Shown in pieces: positions 17,638-26,828 of a stretch of DNA of 64,000 nucleotides. Each line of letters opens with the position of its first letter. Position 1 is the stretch's first letter. This stretch comes from Microbacterium sp. HD4P20 (GTDB taxonomy: Bacteria; Actinomycetota; Actinomycetes; Actinomycetales; Microbacteriaceae). A program made the translations under genes and the position numbers. The stretch is taken from the NCBI RefSeq assembly GCF_019449275.2, contig NZ_JAHZQZ020000012.1, positions 186,001 to 250,000 of the forward strand. Reading direction: 5' to 3'. The notes beneath the pieces were generated by a model. The model did not search any database, was not told the DNA's origin, and saw only the letters and a list, made by a program, of their open reading frames with translations.

Positions 17638-18627
17638 TTAGAACGTGGCGCCCATCATCGCCTCGCCGAGGGGCGTGCGGCGATGCAGCACGCGTGCGCC
17701 GTCGCGCGAACTGGCCACCAGTCCGGCGTCGCGCAGCACCGTCAGGTGATGCGACGCGGTCGAGATGGCGATAGCGGTGTCGCGCGCGACCTGCGAGGTG
17801 GTGCGAGGCTCGTGAGCGTCGAGGAGGATGCGGGCGCGGGCCGGGCCCAGCAGTGCGCCCAGGGCATCAGCGACACCCGTCGGATCGCGCGCCCACTCGG
17901 CACTGACGCCCTGCGCGGGGTAGAACAGGGTCGGCTGTGCGGGCGGCTCGGTGAGCACGTTGCATCCGCTCGTGCCCATGACCGACGGCACGAGCACCAG
18001 ACCGCTGCCCCGGCAGTCCACGACCTCGCTCCAGATGCGCATCGTCACCCGCACCGCCCCCTCGGCCCATTCGACCCGGTCGTTGAGCGTGGCGATCATG
18101 CCGCCGATGCCACTCTCGGCGACGCGACGCGAGCGGACGGCGATGTCGGCGCGCAGCAGCCGCTCCAGCTGGGGCCACACCGGGGCGATGCCGGCGTTCC
18201 ACACCGAGAGCCACGCCTCCGCGATCATGGCGCGGGCGCGGACCGGGTGGTCGAGCATGCGCTGCACGGCGCCCTGCGCCGCGCCCCGTGACCGCACCAG
18301 CACCTTCGTCATGTCCACCTCGAAGCGTTCGTCGTCGATGTCTCGCAGGCGCTCGGCCTCGGCTTCGGGGGTGAGATCCCACGTGGGGGTGGAGGTCAGG
18401 AAGTCGGGGAAGTATCCGTCGTCGCGAATGAGCAGTGCGAGCACCTCGAAGTCGTCGCGCGGGATCGCGCCTCGGGTCGACCGCATCCACCCCCACTGCA
18501 GCGGATGGTGGTCCGGCCGGTGCAGGGCCCGCACAGCGTGGCACAGCTCATGGCCCGGCGAGATGCCGAAACGGATGGCGGTGAGGTCATCGGGCGCGAG
18601 CCGGAAGTCGACGTACTTTCGATCCAC
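17638..18627 (-). CDS. DUF5937/ArsR-type helix-turn-helix regulator
   Basis: 329 residues from GTG 18627; an upstream ATG at 18672 would give 344. I prefer the GTG because TATCCT lies exactly six bases before it, matching the leaderless signature seen elsewhere in the window. The N-terminal ~240 residues resemble the DUF5937 region that accompanies ArsR domains (DLTAIRFGISPGHELCHAVRAL). The C-terminal ~75 residues form a winged helix (ARILLDAHEPRTTSQVARD, ISTASHHLTVLRDAGLVASS). No metal-binding cysteine pair is seen. It is divergent from the cupin gene and is a candidate regulator of it. Confidence 0.8.
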   Translation of the reverse strand: MDRKYVDFRLAPDDLTAIRFGISPGHELCHAVRALHRPDHHPLQWGWMRSTRGAIPRDDFEVLALLIRDDGYFPDFLTSTPTWDLTPEAEAERLRDIDDERFEVDMTKVLVRSRGAAQGAVQRMLDHPVRARAMIAEAWLSVWNAGIAPVWPQLERLLRADIAVRSRRVAESGIGGMIATLNDRVEWAEGAVRVTMRIWSEVVDCRGSGLVLVPSVMGTSGCNVLTEPPAQPTLFYPAQGVSAEWARDPTGVADALGALLGPARARILLDAHEPRTTSQVARDTAIAISTASHHLTVLRDAGLVASSRDGARVLHRRTPLGEAMMGATF

Positions 18628-18701
18628 GTCGAAAGGATAGGGCGACGGATGCCGGCGCGACAGGCTGAACACACGTCACCGGATTCCGCCAAGGAGGAGC
18701 C

Positions 18702-19109
18702 ATGGACCTCGACGTCCTCACCCGCACCGCCACCGACATCCCCGCGATCGTCCCGGCCGCCGACCTGGGCATCGGCAGCGGCCGCACTCGACGCTTCATC
18801 GGCGCCGAGCACGGCGCCGGCGTGTCGTACTTCTTCGTCGACAACGAACCGGGTCAAGGCCCGGACATCCACCGCCACCCCTATCCCGAGACGTGGGTGC
18901 TGATCGAGGGCGAGGCGCGCCTCACCATCGGCGATCGCAGCTTCCGCGCGGTGGCCGGCGACACCGCCACCGCCCCCGCCGGGGCATGGCACGGCTTCAA
19001 GAACAGCGGCACCGGGCGCCTGCGGGTGCTGTGCGTCCACGCGTCCGACCGCATCATCCAGGAGTGGCAGGATGAGCCGGGCACCCTCGACATCCCCACC
19101 AGCGACTGA
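18702..19109 (+). CDS. Cupin domain protein
   Basis: 135 residues, single small beta-barrel. Cupin motif 1 residues appear in GPDIHRHPYPETWVLIEGEA (two His and one Glu as likely metal ligands) and motif 2 in AGAWHGFKNSG. AAGGAGGAG precedes the ATG. Substrate unknown; it may be a small isomerase, a dioxygenase-like enzyme or a sensor. It precedes the DUF4287 gene by 13 bp, so the two are probably co-transcribed. Confidence 0.88.
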   Translation: MDLDVLTRTATDIPAIVPAADLGIGSGRTRRFIGAEHGAGVSYFFVDNEPGQGPDIHRHPYPETWVLIEGEARLTIGDRSFRAVAGDTATAPAGAWHGFKNSGTGRLRVLCVHASDRIIQEWQDEPGTLDIPTSD

Positions 19110-19122
19110 CCGGAGCAGATAC

Positions 19123-19413
19123 ATGTCCTTTCAGGCATACCTCGACAACATCGAGACGAAGACCGGCCTCACCCCGCGGCAGCTCGTTGCACTCGCGCAC
19201 GAGAAGGGGTTCGACGCCACGACCAAGGCCACGCCCATCGTGCAGTGGCTGGCCGAGGACTACGGCCTGGGGCGTGGCCACGCGATGGCCATGGTCCACG
19301 TGATCACCAAGGGGCCGCAGATCAGTGGCAAGCACGTCGAGTCGGGCACCGCGCACTCCGACCCGTCGAACACGCTGTGGCTCGACGGCAAGGCGACGAA
19401 CCCGAACCCCTGA
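19123..19413 (+). CDS. DUF4287 domain-containing protein
   Basis: 96 residues from the ATG at 19123 (GGAG seven bases upstream). The whole protein matches the DUF4287 pattern (MSFQAYLDNIETKTGLTPRQ, LGRGHAMAMVHVI). The biochemical function of this family is not known to me. It ends 3 bp before the stop of the converging DUF1992 gene. Confidence 0.85.
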   Translation: MSFQAYLDNIETKTGLTPRQLVALAHEKGFDATTKATPIVQWLAEDYGLGRGHAMAMVHVITKGPQISGKHVESGTAHSDPSNTLWLDGKATNPNP

Positions 19414-19416
19414 GGC

Positions 19417-20037
19417 CTACCGCCGACGGCGGCGGAAGAGCGATCGGATGCCGCTGCCCCGCCGGGCAGCGGCATCCGCTGCTTCCGCGTGGAGGAGGGC
19501 CACACGGGTCGCGCGCCGCGCACGCCACGCCGACACCTCGGCCTCGACGTCGCGTGTCGGTGTCACCACCGGGGGCCCACCGAGCAGTTGACGCCGCGCC
19601 TCGATGACACGTCGGTTGAAGTCCTCGACCGCCTCGCGCACGTCGTCTTCGCGAGCGAGCTCGTCGAGTTTGCCCGACAACTCGCGCTCTTCGACGCGGA
19701 GGGTGAGCGCCGGCGGGCCGAGTCCGGTGAGCCGCTCCGTCTCGATCTTGCGGCGGATCCACCAATCGGGATCGTGCTGCCGGCCGAGATCGGGGATAGG
19801 TTTGCCCGCGCCGGGAAGGTCGTCGAACTCGCCACGGCGGATCGCCTGCTCGATGACGACCTCGACATACGCGGCGCGATCCAGCGCATTGGGCTCGCGA
19901 GCGCCCGCAGCCTGCGCCTCAGCGGTGTCACCGCTCGGAGCGTCGGGTGCGCCGCCGTCCTCCGGGGCAGGTGTTTCGTCACGCGAGAGCCTGTCGACCC
20001 GGTACCGGGCCGCCGCCAGACGCGGGTCCTCGCTCAT
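19417..20037 (-). CDS. DUF1992 (DnaJ-homologue C28-like) protein
   Basis: 206 residues. The conserved DUF1992 block lies at about 55-125: VEVVIEQAIRRGEFDDLPGAGKPI, then DPDWWIRRKIETER. The region after it is helical and charged, ending in a basic RSLFRRRRR tail. Its ATG overlaps the epimerase stop by 4 bp, so it is the second gene of a two-gene unit. The family's role is unclear; in animals the domain is linked to Golgi trafficking, which does not transfer to bacteria. Confidence 0.88.
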   Translation of the reverse strand: MSEDPRLAAARYRVDRLSRDETPAPEDGGAPDAPSGDTAEAQAAGAREPNALDRAAYVEVVIEQAIRRGEFDDLPGAGKPIPDLGRQHDPDWWIRRKIETERLTGLGPPALTLRVEERELSGKLDELAREDDVREAVEDFNRRVIEARRQLLGGPPVVTPTRDVEAEVSAWRARRATRVALLHAEAADAAARRGSGIRSLFRRRRR

Positions 20038-20888
20038 GACCCCGCGACGTGGTCCCGCCAGGAGTGCTGCGGGTCGAAACCGAGCAGCCGGCGGGCCTTG
20101 TCGATCGACAGGAGCGTGTCGTGCTCGCCGAGGTCGCGGATCACCGGGGCGTGCGGGAACACTTCGGCGACGAGCTCGGCGTTGGATTGCGACATCACCG
20201 TGTCGGCGGCCGCGATGATGTATGTCTCGAAGCCGGGGATGGCGACCTCCAGCGCGCGCTGCACGGCCTGCGCGCCGTCACGGGCGTCGATGTAGCCCCA
20301 CAGATTCCACTTCCGCCGTCTCGGGTCGGCGTCGAACGACGGGAACTCGGCGTAATCCTCGGGCACCATGACGTTCGAGAACCGCAGGCCGGTGATCGAC
20401 AGGTCGGGATGCCACCGCACGAGCTCGACAGCCATCCGCTCCTCGAGCGTCTTGACCAGCGAGTACACCGACTCGGGGCGGGGCGGGTACTCCTCGTCGA
20501 CCGGGATGTAAGGCGGCGGCACGTCGAACGGCAGGCCCAGCACCGTCTCGCTCGAGGCGTAGACGAGGCGACGGATGCCGAGTCTCACGGCCGCCCAGAA
20601 GACGTTGAACGTGGCCGTCATGTTGTTGTGGAACGTGGCCACGTCGCTTCTGATGCCCGGTGCCGGGATCGCGCCGAGATGCACGACTGCGTCGAAGCCG
20701 TCATGGCGGTCGTTCACCGCGGTGAGGGCGTCGACGACCTGGCCGTAATCGGTGAGGTCGACCTGCACGAAGTCCGGTCCGCGCGTGCCGACGACGTCGA
20801 TGCCGATGACGTCGTGGCCGGCCGCGCGCAGTTCGCGGGCGACGACAGTGCCGAGCTTTCCGGACGAGCCGGTGAGTGCGATGCGCAT
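20034..20888 (-). CDS. NAD-dependent epimerase/dehydratase
   Basis: 284 residues, extended short-chain dehydrogenase fold. The dinucleotide-binding motif is TGSSGKLG (6-13); the catalytic pair is in the YSLVK segment (Y-x3-K) with a Ser in VYASSET upstream. Family members act on sugars or nucleotide sugars, and uronate dehydrogenases are close in pattern. The sugar-rich neighbourhood fits, but the substrate is not determinable. First gene of a pair with the DUF1992 gene. Confidence 0.85.
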   Translation of the reverse strand: MRIALTGSSGKLGTVVARELRAAGHDVIGIDVVGTRGPDFVQVDLTDYGQVVDALTAVNDRHDGFDAVVHLGAIPAPGIRSDVATFHNNMTATFNVFWAAVRLGIRRLVYASSETVLGLPFDVPPPYIPVDEEYPPRPESVYSLVKTLEERMAVELVRWHPDLSITGLRFSNVMVPEDYAEFPSFDADPRRRKWNLWGYIDARDGAQAVQRALEVAIPGFETYIIAAADTVMSQSNAELVAEVFPHAPVIRDLGEHDTLLSIDKARRLLGFDPQHSWRDHVAGS

Positions 20889-20935
20889 GCTTAACAGCGT
20901 GCCACGTGATGACTGCTCGGGGTCGACGCAGCAGC

Positions 20936-22006
20936 TCAGGAAGGCGCCGGACCGGACGATCGCCGCGTGACGAGCAGCGGGGGTTGTGCGGAGCGCGCCG
21001 GGACGGGTCGGCCCTCGATGCGCGCGATGAGCGCGAGGACAGCCTCGCGCCCGGTCCGGTCGAAGTCGTTGCGCAGCGTGGTGAGCGGCGGGTCGAAGTA
21101 GGCCGCCTCAGGGATGTCGTCGAGCCCGACCACACTGACGTCCTCTGGGATCCGACGCCCACTCTCTTTCAGAGCCAGCATCGCGCCGAGAGCCATCTGA
21201 TCGTTCGCGGCGATGACCGCCGTCGCCGCCATGACATCGCGGCGCGATGCGAGGGCCTGATACCCGGAGGCGGCGGTCCAATCGCCGTGGAGGAGAGCAG
21301 TCGACGTGAGCCCGAGTCGCGCGATCGCCGCTTCATAGGCGCGCTGGCGACCGCGCGCCGAGGACCAATTGGGCGGGCCGGCGATATGGAGGAACCGGCG
21401 GTGCCCGAGACCGGCGAGGTGCTCGACGAGCTCGGTGACGCCGGTCTCGGAGAAGCTCGTGGGCTCATCGACCTCGGTCTCGAGGAAGATCGGAACGCGG
21501 AAGTCGGCATCGGCGACGGCTCTGACCATCTCGTCCGTCGAGGCCAACGCGAGGATGCCTGCGAGGGAATGCTGTGTGAGCTGGTCGAGCGCGTCGTCGA
21601 TCGCGTGCGAGCTTCGCATGTCGAGCGAGATCAGATCCAGGATGTAGCCGGCCTCGCGGGCTGCGGCACTCGCCGCCTCGGCGATGCGGGTCGGCCCCAC
21701 CTGTGAGGATTCGTGCGTCAGTGCCCCGATGCGGTGGGATCGGCCCGATTTGAGGCTTCGCGCCGTCATGTTGGGCCGGTACCCGAGGGCATCGAGCGCC
21801 GCAGTGACCCGGGCTCTCGTCTCCGGCCGGATGCCCTCGAAGCCCCGGAGGAATCGGCTGACGGTCTGATGCGACACGCCGGCGGCCGCAGCCACGTCGT
21901 AGATCGTCGCCGGCCGGCCCTCTCGAGACGGCGCAGCTGTCACCGGCTCACCGTCCGCCCACGCGGGGGAGCGACTGCTCTGCCCGCGGGCTTCCTCGAG
22001 CTCCAT
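20936..22006 (-). CDS. LacI family regulator divergent from the GH42 operon
   Basis: 356 residues from the ATG at 22006, with AAGGAG five bases upstream; upstream in-frame codons lack a ribosome site. After a ~30-residue leader comes the HTH (ATIYDVAAAAGVSHQTVSRFLR, about 33-54), hinge and sensor domain with VIAANDQMALGAML and VVGLDDIPEAAY. It shares a 186-bp divergent control region with the GH42 operon, which holds two operator-like sites, so it is the first candidate repressor of that operon and perhaps of araDBA. Confidence 0.9.
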   Translation of the reverse strand: MELEEARGQSSRSPAWADGEPVTAAPSREGRPATIYDVAAAAGVSHQTVSRFLRGFEGIRPETRARVTAALDALGYRPNMTARSLKSGRSHRIGALTHESSQVGPTRIAEAASAAAREAGYILDLISLDMRSSHAIDDALDQLTQHSLAGILALASTDEMVRAVADADFRVPIFLETEVDEPTSFSETGVTELVEHLAGLGHRRFLHIAGPPNWSSARGRQRAYEAAIARLGLTSTALLHGDWTAASGYQALASRRDVMAATAVIAANDQMALGAMLALKESGRRIPEDVSVVGLDDIPEAAYFDPPLTTLRNDFDRTGREAVLALIARIEGRPVPARSAQPPLLVTRRSSGPAPS

Positions 22007-22084
22007 GCCGGCTCCTTCTCCGGCCGTCCCCACGTCGGCCCCGCACCGGCCGTGAGCCGTTGGTGCGCGTGGCGATCCTACCCC

Positions 22085-22114
22085 TTGACAAGGCGATGTT
22101 ATCGGCAACATAGT
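22085..22114 (+). promoter_or_regulatory. GH42 operon promoter with embedded LacI operator (site 1)
   Basis: A consensus -35 box TTGACA (22085-22090) is followed 18 bp later by a -10-like CATAGT. The operator ATGTTATCGGCAACAT (22096-22111) occupies the spacer, so a bound repressor would block polymerase directly. The GH42 start is about 80 bp downstream. The operator is a 16-bp palindrome with two mismatched pairs around the central CG. Confidence 0.7.
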
Positions 22115-22128
22115 GGTCCGCGACGGTC

Positions 22129-22144
22129 GAGTTATCGAAAACAT
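22129..22144. promoter_or_regulatory. Second LacI operator (site 2) in the GH42 leader
   Basis: GAGTTATCGAAAACAT repeats the site-1 pattern (GTTATCG..AACAT). Its start is exactly 33 bp from that of site 1, three helical turns, so both dimers would lie on the same DNA face. It falls in the untranslated leader of the GH42 operon. Confidence 0.6.
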
Positions 22145-22192
22145 CGGCCGGAGCCCTCACCTCTCGAACGACCTGCAACGGAGTACGTCTTC

Positions 22193-24325
22193 ATGGAATC
22201 CCGTCCGCCGCAGCCCCTGAGCGGCATCCTCTTCGGCGCCGCGTATTACGCCGAGTACCACCAGGAGGATCGGACCCTCACCGACCTCGATCTCATGAAG
22301 AAGGCCGGGTTCACCGTGATCCGGGTCGGGGAATCGGTGTGGTCCACATGGGAGCCGCGCGACGGTGAATTCGACCTCGACTGGTTGCAGCCCGTGCTCG
22401 ACGCCGCACACGAGCGCGGGATCGCGGTGATCCTCGGTACCCCCACGTACGCCGTGCCGCCGTGGCTGCAGACGGCCTATCCCGAGATCGCAGCTGAGCG
22501 CCGCACCGGCGAGCCCGTTCCGTGGGGCGCCCGGCAGGAAGTCGACTACTCGCACCCCGCCTTCCGCTTCCACGCCGAGCGCGTCATTCGGGCCGTGATC
22601 GAGCGCTATGCCGGTCACCCCGCCGTGATCGGCTACCAGGTCGACAATGAGCCGGGCATGTTGCTGTTCCACAACCGGAGCACGTTCCGGCGGTTCGTTC
22701 GCCGGCTGCAGGCGAAGTACGGCGATGTGGAGACCCTCAACCGCGAGTGGGGTCTCACGTACTGGTCACACCGGCTCTCGGACTGGTCGGATCTGTGGAC
22801 GCCGGACGGCAACAGCCTGCCCCAGTACGACCTCGCCTGGCGCCGCTATCAGTCGGATCTCACCACCGAGTTCATCGCGTGGCAGGCCGACATCGTGCGC
22901 GAGTACGCGCGACCGGGTCAGTTCGTGACCACCTGCATCGCCTACCCGCGGCCCGCCGTCGACGACGAGCACGTCGTGCGCGCGCTCGATGTCACCGCCG
23001 GAAACCCGTACTACGCGATGCAGGACCACCTGGACGCGTCCCTCGAGCTGCCTCCGGCCTCGCCGTGGACGACATCCGGCGTTGCGGGGCTGTTCCGGCA
23101 GGCCGACCGGCTGTACTCGTCCAAGCAGTCACGGTTCCTGGTGACCGAGACGGACGCGCAGTCCATCGGCGGCCCCGAGTTCAACCTTCCGCCCTACCCG
23201 GGCCAGTTGGCGCAATCAGCCCTCGCGCTGATCTCGCGCGGTGCCGCGATGATCGAGTACTGGCACTGGCACACCTTGCCCTACGGCACCGAGACCTACT
23301 GGGGAGGAGTGCTGCCGCACAGCCTGCGCCCCGGCCGTGTCTACGACGAAGTCGCGTCTCTCGGCGGTGTGCTGAACCGCATCGGCGACGCCCTCGACGG
23401 CTACGAGCCCGACGCCGACGTGGCCCTGCTGTGGTCGAACGACAGCCGCTACGCGCTGGAGTTCTCGCCCCCGCTCGCCACGTCCGACGGATCCCCCGAC
23501 CGCGACGCTTACACGCGGATCTTCGACGCGTTCCACCGGGGCGTCATCGACGCCGGGGCGCAGGCGCGGGTCCTGCATGCCGCCCAGGCGATCGAGCTCG
23601 GCGCGGCAGCGCTGGCCGCGCGGTTCCCGGTCCTGGTCGCCCCCGCCCTCTATGCGGCATCCGATGCGCAGCTGGACCTGCTCCGCGACTACGCCGCCGC
23701 CGGCGGCCACCTCATCGTCGGCATCCGCACCGGATACGGCGATGAAGAGGCGCGTGCCCGCGTCGAGGTGGCCCCCGCGCGGCTCGCGCAGGCGGCGGGG
23801 GTGCGGTACGAGGAGTTCTCGAACCTGCGCGAGGATCTGCCGGTGGAGCCGGAGGGCGACCTCGCGCTCGCCGGGAACGGTGCGGGGGGCGAGGCGACCA
23901 CGTCTCCCGTCACGGCGCGGCTGTGGGCGGACGGCCTCATCGCCGACGGCGCCGAGGTGCTCGGCCGCTACGATCACCCTCGCTTCCGGGACTTCCCGGC
24001 AGTGACGAGCAACGGGCACGGCGCCGGCCGCATCACGGTCGTCGGCACAGTGCCCTCGCCCGGCTTCGCGACGGCGATCATGCGCCATGTCGTCGCAAAA
24101 CCGATCGCCGACCAGCTCGCACCCGGCCGGGCCCTGCCCGTCACGGTCTCGTCGGGCTCCCTGCCGGGCGGCACGCGGGCCTGGTTCGTCTTCAACTGGG
24201 GGTGGGAGCCGCGCACGCTGACGCTCGCTGCGCCCGTCACCGACGCCGTGACCGGGGAGAGCCTCCCGGCCGGCACCGATGTCTCATTGCCGGCCTGGTC
24301 CACGAGGACACTCTTCGGGCAGTGA
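22193..24325 (+). CDS. GH42 family beta-galactosidase / arabinopyranosidase
   Basis: 710 residues from the ATG at 22193 (GGAG nine bases upstream). No signal peptide, so cytoplasmic. The N-terminal TIM barrel has the GH42 landmarks: GAAYYAEYH, VIRVGESVWSTWEP, the acid/base E153 in YQVDNEPG and the nucleophile E319 in FLVTETDAQS. A trimerisation-like middle domain begins near residue 400, and a small C-terminal beta domain follows. Length is typical. GH42 enzymes cleave terminal beta-galactosides or alpha-L-arabinopyranosides; the following importer and nearby arabinose genes suit arabinogalactan side chains. Confidence 0.9.
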   Translation: MESRPPQPLSGILFGAAYYAEYHQEDRTLTDLDLMKKAGFTVIRVGESVWSTWEPRDGEFDLDWLQPVLDAAHERGIAVILGTPTYAVPPWLQTAYPEIAAERRTGEPVPWGARQEVDYSHPAFRFHAERVIRAVIERYAGHPAVIGYQVDNEPGMLLFHNRSTFRRFVRRLQAKYGDVETLNREWGLTYWSHRLSDWSDLWTPDGNSLPQYDLAWRRYQSDLTTEFIAWQADIVREYARPGQFVTTCIAYPRPAVDDEHVVRALDVTAGNPYYAMQDHLDASLELPPASPWTTSGVAGLFRQADRLYSSKQSRFLVTETDAQSIGGPEFNLPPYPGQLAQSALALISRGAAMIEYWHWHTLPYGTETYWGGVLPHSLRPGRVYDEVASLGGVLNRIGDALDGYEPDADVALLWSNDSRYALEFSPPLATSDGSPDRDAYTRIFDAFHRGVIDAGAQARVLHAAQAIELGAAALAARFPVLVAPALYAASDAQLDLLRDYAAAGGHLIVGIRTGYGDEEARARVEVAPARLAQAAGVRYEEFSNLREDLPVEPEGDLALAGNGAGGEATTSPVTARLWADGLIADGAEVLGRYDHPRFRDFPAVTSNGHGAGRITVVGTVPSPGFATAIMRHVVAKPIADQLAPGRALPVTVSSGSLPGGTRAWFVFNWGWEPRTLTLAAPVTDAVTGESLPAGTDVSLPAWSTRTLFGQ

Positions 24326-24368
24326 GCGCCAAGGGATCATGCGATCCGACCAATCACAGGAGGACAAG

Positions 24369-25718
24369 ATGAGAAAGTCGCGGAGAACAGCAGCGTCGCT
24401 GCTCGGCGGAACCGTTGCGCTGGGGCTGGTGATCACGGGCTGCAGTCCGGGCTCGAACGGCGGCGCTGCGACGGAAGAAGTCACACAGGACGACATCGAC
24501 GCCGCGATGGAGACGCCGACAGAGCTGACGTTCTGGACGTGGGTGCCCGACATCGAGCAGGAGGTCGCGCTCTTCGAGGAGGCCTACCCGGCGATCGACG
24601 TCAAGGTCGAGAACGTCGGCCAGGGACTCGCGCACTATCAGAAGCTGCGCAGCGCGCTGGAGGCGGGGGAGGGCGCTCCCGACGTCGCACAGATCGAGTA
24701 CCAGTACATCCCCTCGTTCGTGCTGAGCGAATCGCTCCTGGACTTGAGCCCCTACGGCGCGGACGAGATCTCCGGCGACTTCGTCGAGTGGGCGTGGAAC
24801 CAGGTGGCGCCCGGCGAAGAGGTGTGGGCGATCCCGCAGGACGTCGGCCCGATGGGGAACCTCTATCGCGAGGACATCCTGGCCGCGGCCGGGATCAACG
24901 AGCCGCCCGCGACGTGGGACGACTACGCGACAGCCGCTCAGGCCGTCAAGGACGCCACGGGCTCCTACATCTCCAATGTCGGCGCGACGCAGGCCGGTCA
25001 GATGATCGGCTTCTTCTGGCAGGCCGGAGTCAAGCCCTTCGGCTACGACGGCGCGGAGACGGTCTCGATCGATGTCAACAGCGCAGAGGCGAAGGTCGTC
25101 GCGGACTACTGGACCGACCTCATCCAGAGGGATCTCATCTCCACCGATGTCGACTTCAACGACGAGTGGTATCAGGGCCTCGCCAACGGCAAGTACGCCG
25201 GGTGGCTGACCGCCGCATGGGGACCGATCTTCCTGCAGGGCACGGCCGAGGGCACGTCGGGTCTGTGGCGCGCGGCGCCCCTTCCGCAGTGGAACGCCGG
25301 TGAGAACGTGTCGGGCAACTGGGGCGGCTCGTCGGACGCCGTGCTCGCCACGAGCGAGAACCCGATCGCCGCGTACATGCTCGCGGAGTTCATCAATCAC
25401 GACGAGGAGTCCGCGCTGAAGCTCGCGACGGAGCAGTTCCTGTTCCCGCCGCAGGTGTCGGTGCTCGAGGATCCGGCCTTCACCGACCAAGAGTCGGAGT
25501 TCTACGGCGGCCAGCAGGTCAACCAGCTGTTCGCCGAGATCTCCGAGACGGTCGACACCGACTTCGAGTGGCTGCCCTTCATGGACTACGTGTACTCCAG
25601 CTACGAGGAGACGATGGGCACCGTGATCGCCGACAAGGGCGACATCTCGGACGCCCTGGACACGTGGCAGGAGCAGCTCGTGTCGTACGCGGAGTCGCAG
25701 GGCTTCACGGTCGAGTGA
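24369..25718 (+). CDS. Extracellular solute-binding lipoprotein of the GH42 operon
   Basis: 449 residues. AGGAGGA precedes the ATG. The signal peptide ends at the lipobox VITGC (Cys about 21). The mature protein is an SBP_bac_1 sugar-binding protein (LTFWTWVPDIEQEVALFEEA, NWGGSSDAVLATSENP). It follows GH42 by 43 bp and is separated from its permeases by a stable stem-loop, which usually raises binding-protein output relative to permeases. Likely ligand: a galactoside or arabinogalacto-oligosaccharide. Confidence 0.9.
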   Translation: MRKSRRTAASLLGGTVALGLVITGCSPGSNGGAATEEVTQDDIDAAMETPTELTFWTWVPDIEQEVALFEEAYPAIDVKVENVGQGLAHYQKLRSALEAGEGAPDVAQIEYQYIPSFVLSESLLDLSPYGADEISGDFVEWAWNQVAPGEEVWAIPQDVGPMGNLYREDILAAAGINEPPATWDDYATAAQAVKDATGSYISNVGATQAGQMIGFFWQAGVKPFGYDGAETVSIDVNSAEAKVVADYWTDLIQRDLISTDVDFNDEWYQGLANGKYAGWLTAAWGPIFLQGTAEGTSGLWRAAPLPQWNAGENVSGNWGGSSDAVLATSENPIAAYMLAEFINHDEESALKLATEQFLFPPQVSVLEDPAFTDQESEFYGGQQVNQLFAEISETVDTDFEWLPFMDYVYSSYEETMGTVIADKGDISDALDTWQEQLVSYAESQGFTVE

Positions 25719-25774
25719 GCACCGGCCCTCGGCATCCACGCGGCCCTCGTCAATCGGACGCCTCGGAGTGAGGA

Positions 25775-25814
25775 GGCGATGGGGTCCACCCGGCCTCGGT
25801 TGGACCCCATCGCC
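25775..25814 (+). promoter_or_regulatory. 14-bp stem-loop between binding protein and permease genes
   Basis: GGCGATGGGGTCCA (25775-25788) pairs perfectly with TGGACCCCATCGCC (25801-25814) across a 12-nt loop. It lies 57 bp after the binding-protein stop and 40 bp before the permease start, with no T-tract. Such intra-operon hairpins in ABC importer operons stabilise the upstream message or partly terminate transcription; that role is inferred here. Confidence 0.7.
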
Positions 25815-25853
25815 CGCCCGCTACTCGAGCACCAACACCAAGAAGGAGCAGCA

Positions 25854-26828
25854 ATGTCGCACTCCCCGACGCTCGACGGTCCTGCGGCGTCGACGGCCCG
25901 CCTCACGCGGACGCCGTCCGGCCGCAAGCCGAGTTCGACGACGCGTCGCCAGCATCGCGCCGCGTATCTGTTCATCCTCCCGTTCTTCGTCGTCTTCATC
26001 GCGATGCTCGTCGTGCCACTGGTCTACGCCGGCTATTTGAGCCTCTTCGAGAGCAGGCTCATCGGCGGAGAGCAGTTCGCAGGGCTCGCCAACTACTTCC
26101 GTGCTTTCGGCGATCCCGACTTCTGGGCGGGGCTCGGGCGCGTGGCCCTCTTCCTCGTGGTGCAGGTGCCGATCATGCTCGGCCTCGCGCTGTTCTTCGC
26201 GCTCGCGCTCGACAGCGGACGCGCGCGCGGCTCCCGTGGCATCCGGCTGCTGATCTTCATGCCCTATGCCGTGCCGGCCGTCATCGCCACGTTGATGTGG
26301 GGCTACCTGTACGGGCCGGACTTCGGACCGCTCGCGCAGGTCGCGCGGGGACTCGGTTGGGGCACACCCGACTTCCTGTCGCCCGGCAACATCCTCGGCT
26401 CGATGATGAACATCGTCACGTGGGAGTTCATCGGCTACAACATGATCATCATGTACGCGGCGCTGCGTGCGATCCCCGCAGACCTCTACGAAGCGGCCGA
26501 GATCGACGGAGCCGGGCAGTTCCGGGTGGCATGGAGCATCAAGATCCCCGCGATCCGCCCCGCCATCATGCTGACGATCATCTTCTCGATCATCGGATCG
26601 TTCCAGCTGTTCAACGAGCCGAGCCTGCTCAACGCGATCGCCCCCGACGCGATCACCAACTCGTTCACGCCGAACTACTACGCCTACAACCTCGCCTTCA
26701 TCAACCGAGAACTGAACTACGCCGCCGCGATCGCGTTCCTGCTGGGCCTCGTCATCGCGATCGTCTCGTACGTGGTGCAGCTGGGTGAGCAGCGACGTGA
26801 GCGTCGCGAACGGAAGGGGCTGTCATGA
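25854..26828 (+). CDS. Carbohydrate ABC transporter permease (MalF type)
   Basis: 324 residues from the ATG at 25854 (AAGGAG five bases upstream); an in-frame ATG at 25779 lies inside the stem-loop and is rejected. Six helices; EAA loop DLYEAAEIDGAGQFRVAWSI at about 217-236. Belongs to the CUT1 class, without a local ATPase. It overlaps the next permease by 4 bp (ATGA). Confidence 0.9.
   Translation: MSHSPTLDGPAASTARLTRTPSGRKPSSTTRRQHRAAYLFILPFFVVFIAMLVVPLVYAGYLSLFESRLIGGEQFAGLANYFRAFGDPDFWAGLGRVALFLVVQVPIMLGLALFFALALDSGRARGSRGIRLLIFMPYAVPAVIATLMWGYLYGPDFGPLAQVARGLGWGTPDFLSPGNILGSMMNIVTWEFIGYNMIIMYAALRAIPADLYEAAEIDGAGQFRVAWSIKIPAIRPAIMLTIIFSIIGSFQLFNEPSLLNAIAPDAITNSFTPNYYAYNLAFINRELNYAAAIAFLLGLVIAIVSYVVQLGEQRRERRERKGLS

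Noticed and set aside
21713..22192. N-terminal extension of the GH42 gene into the LacI gene region
   Set aside because: The added residues have no family match and overlap the divergent regulator; the ATG at 22193 has a ribosome site and matches the family start.
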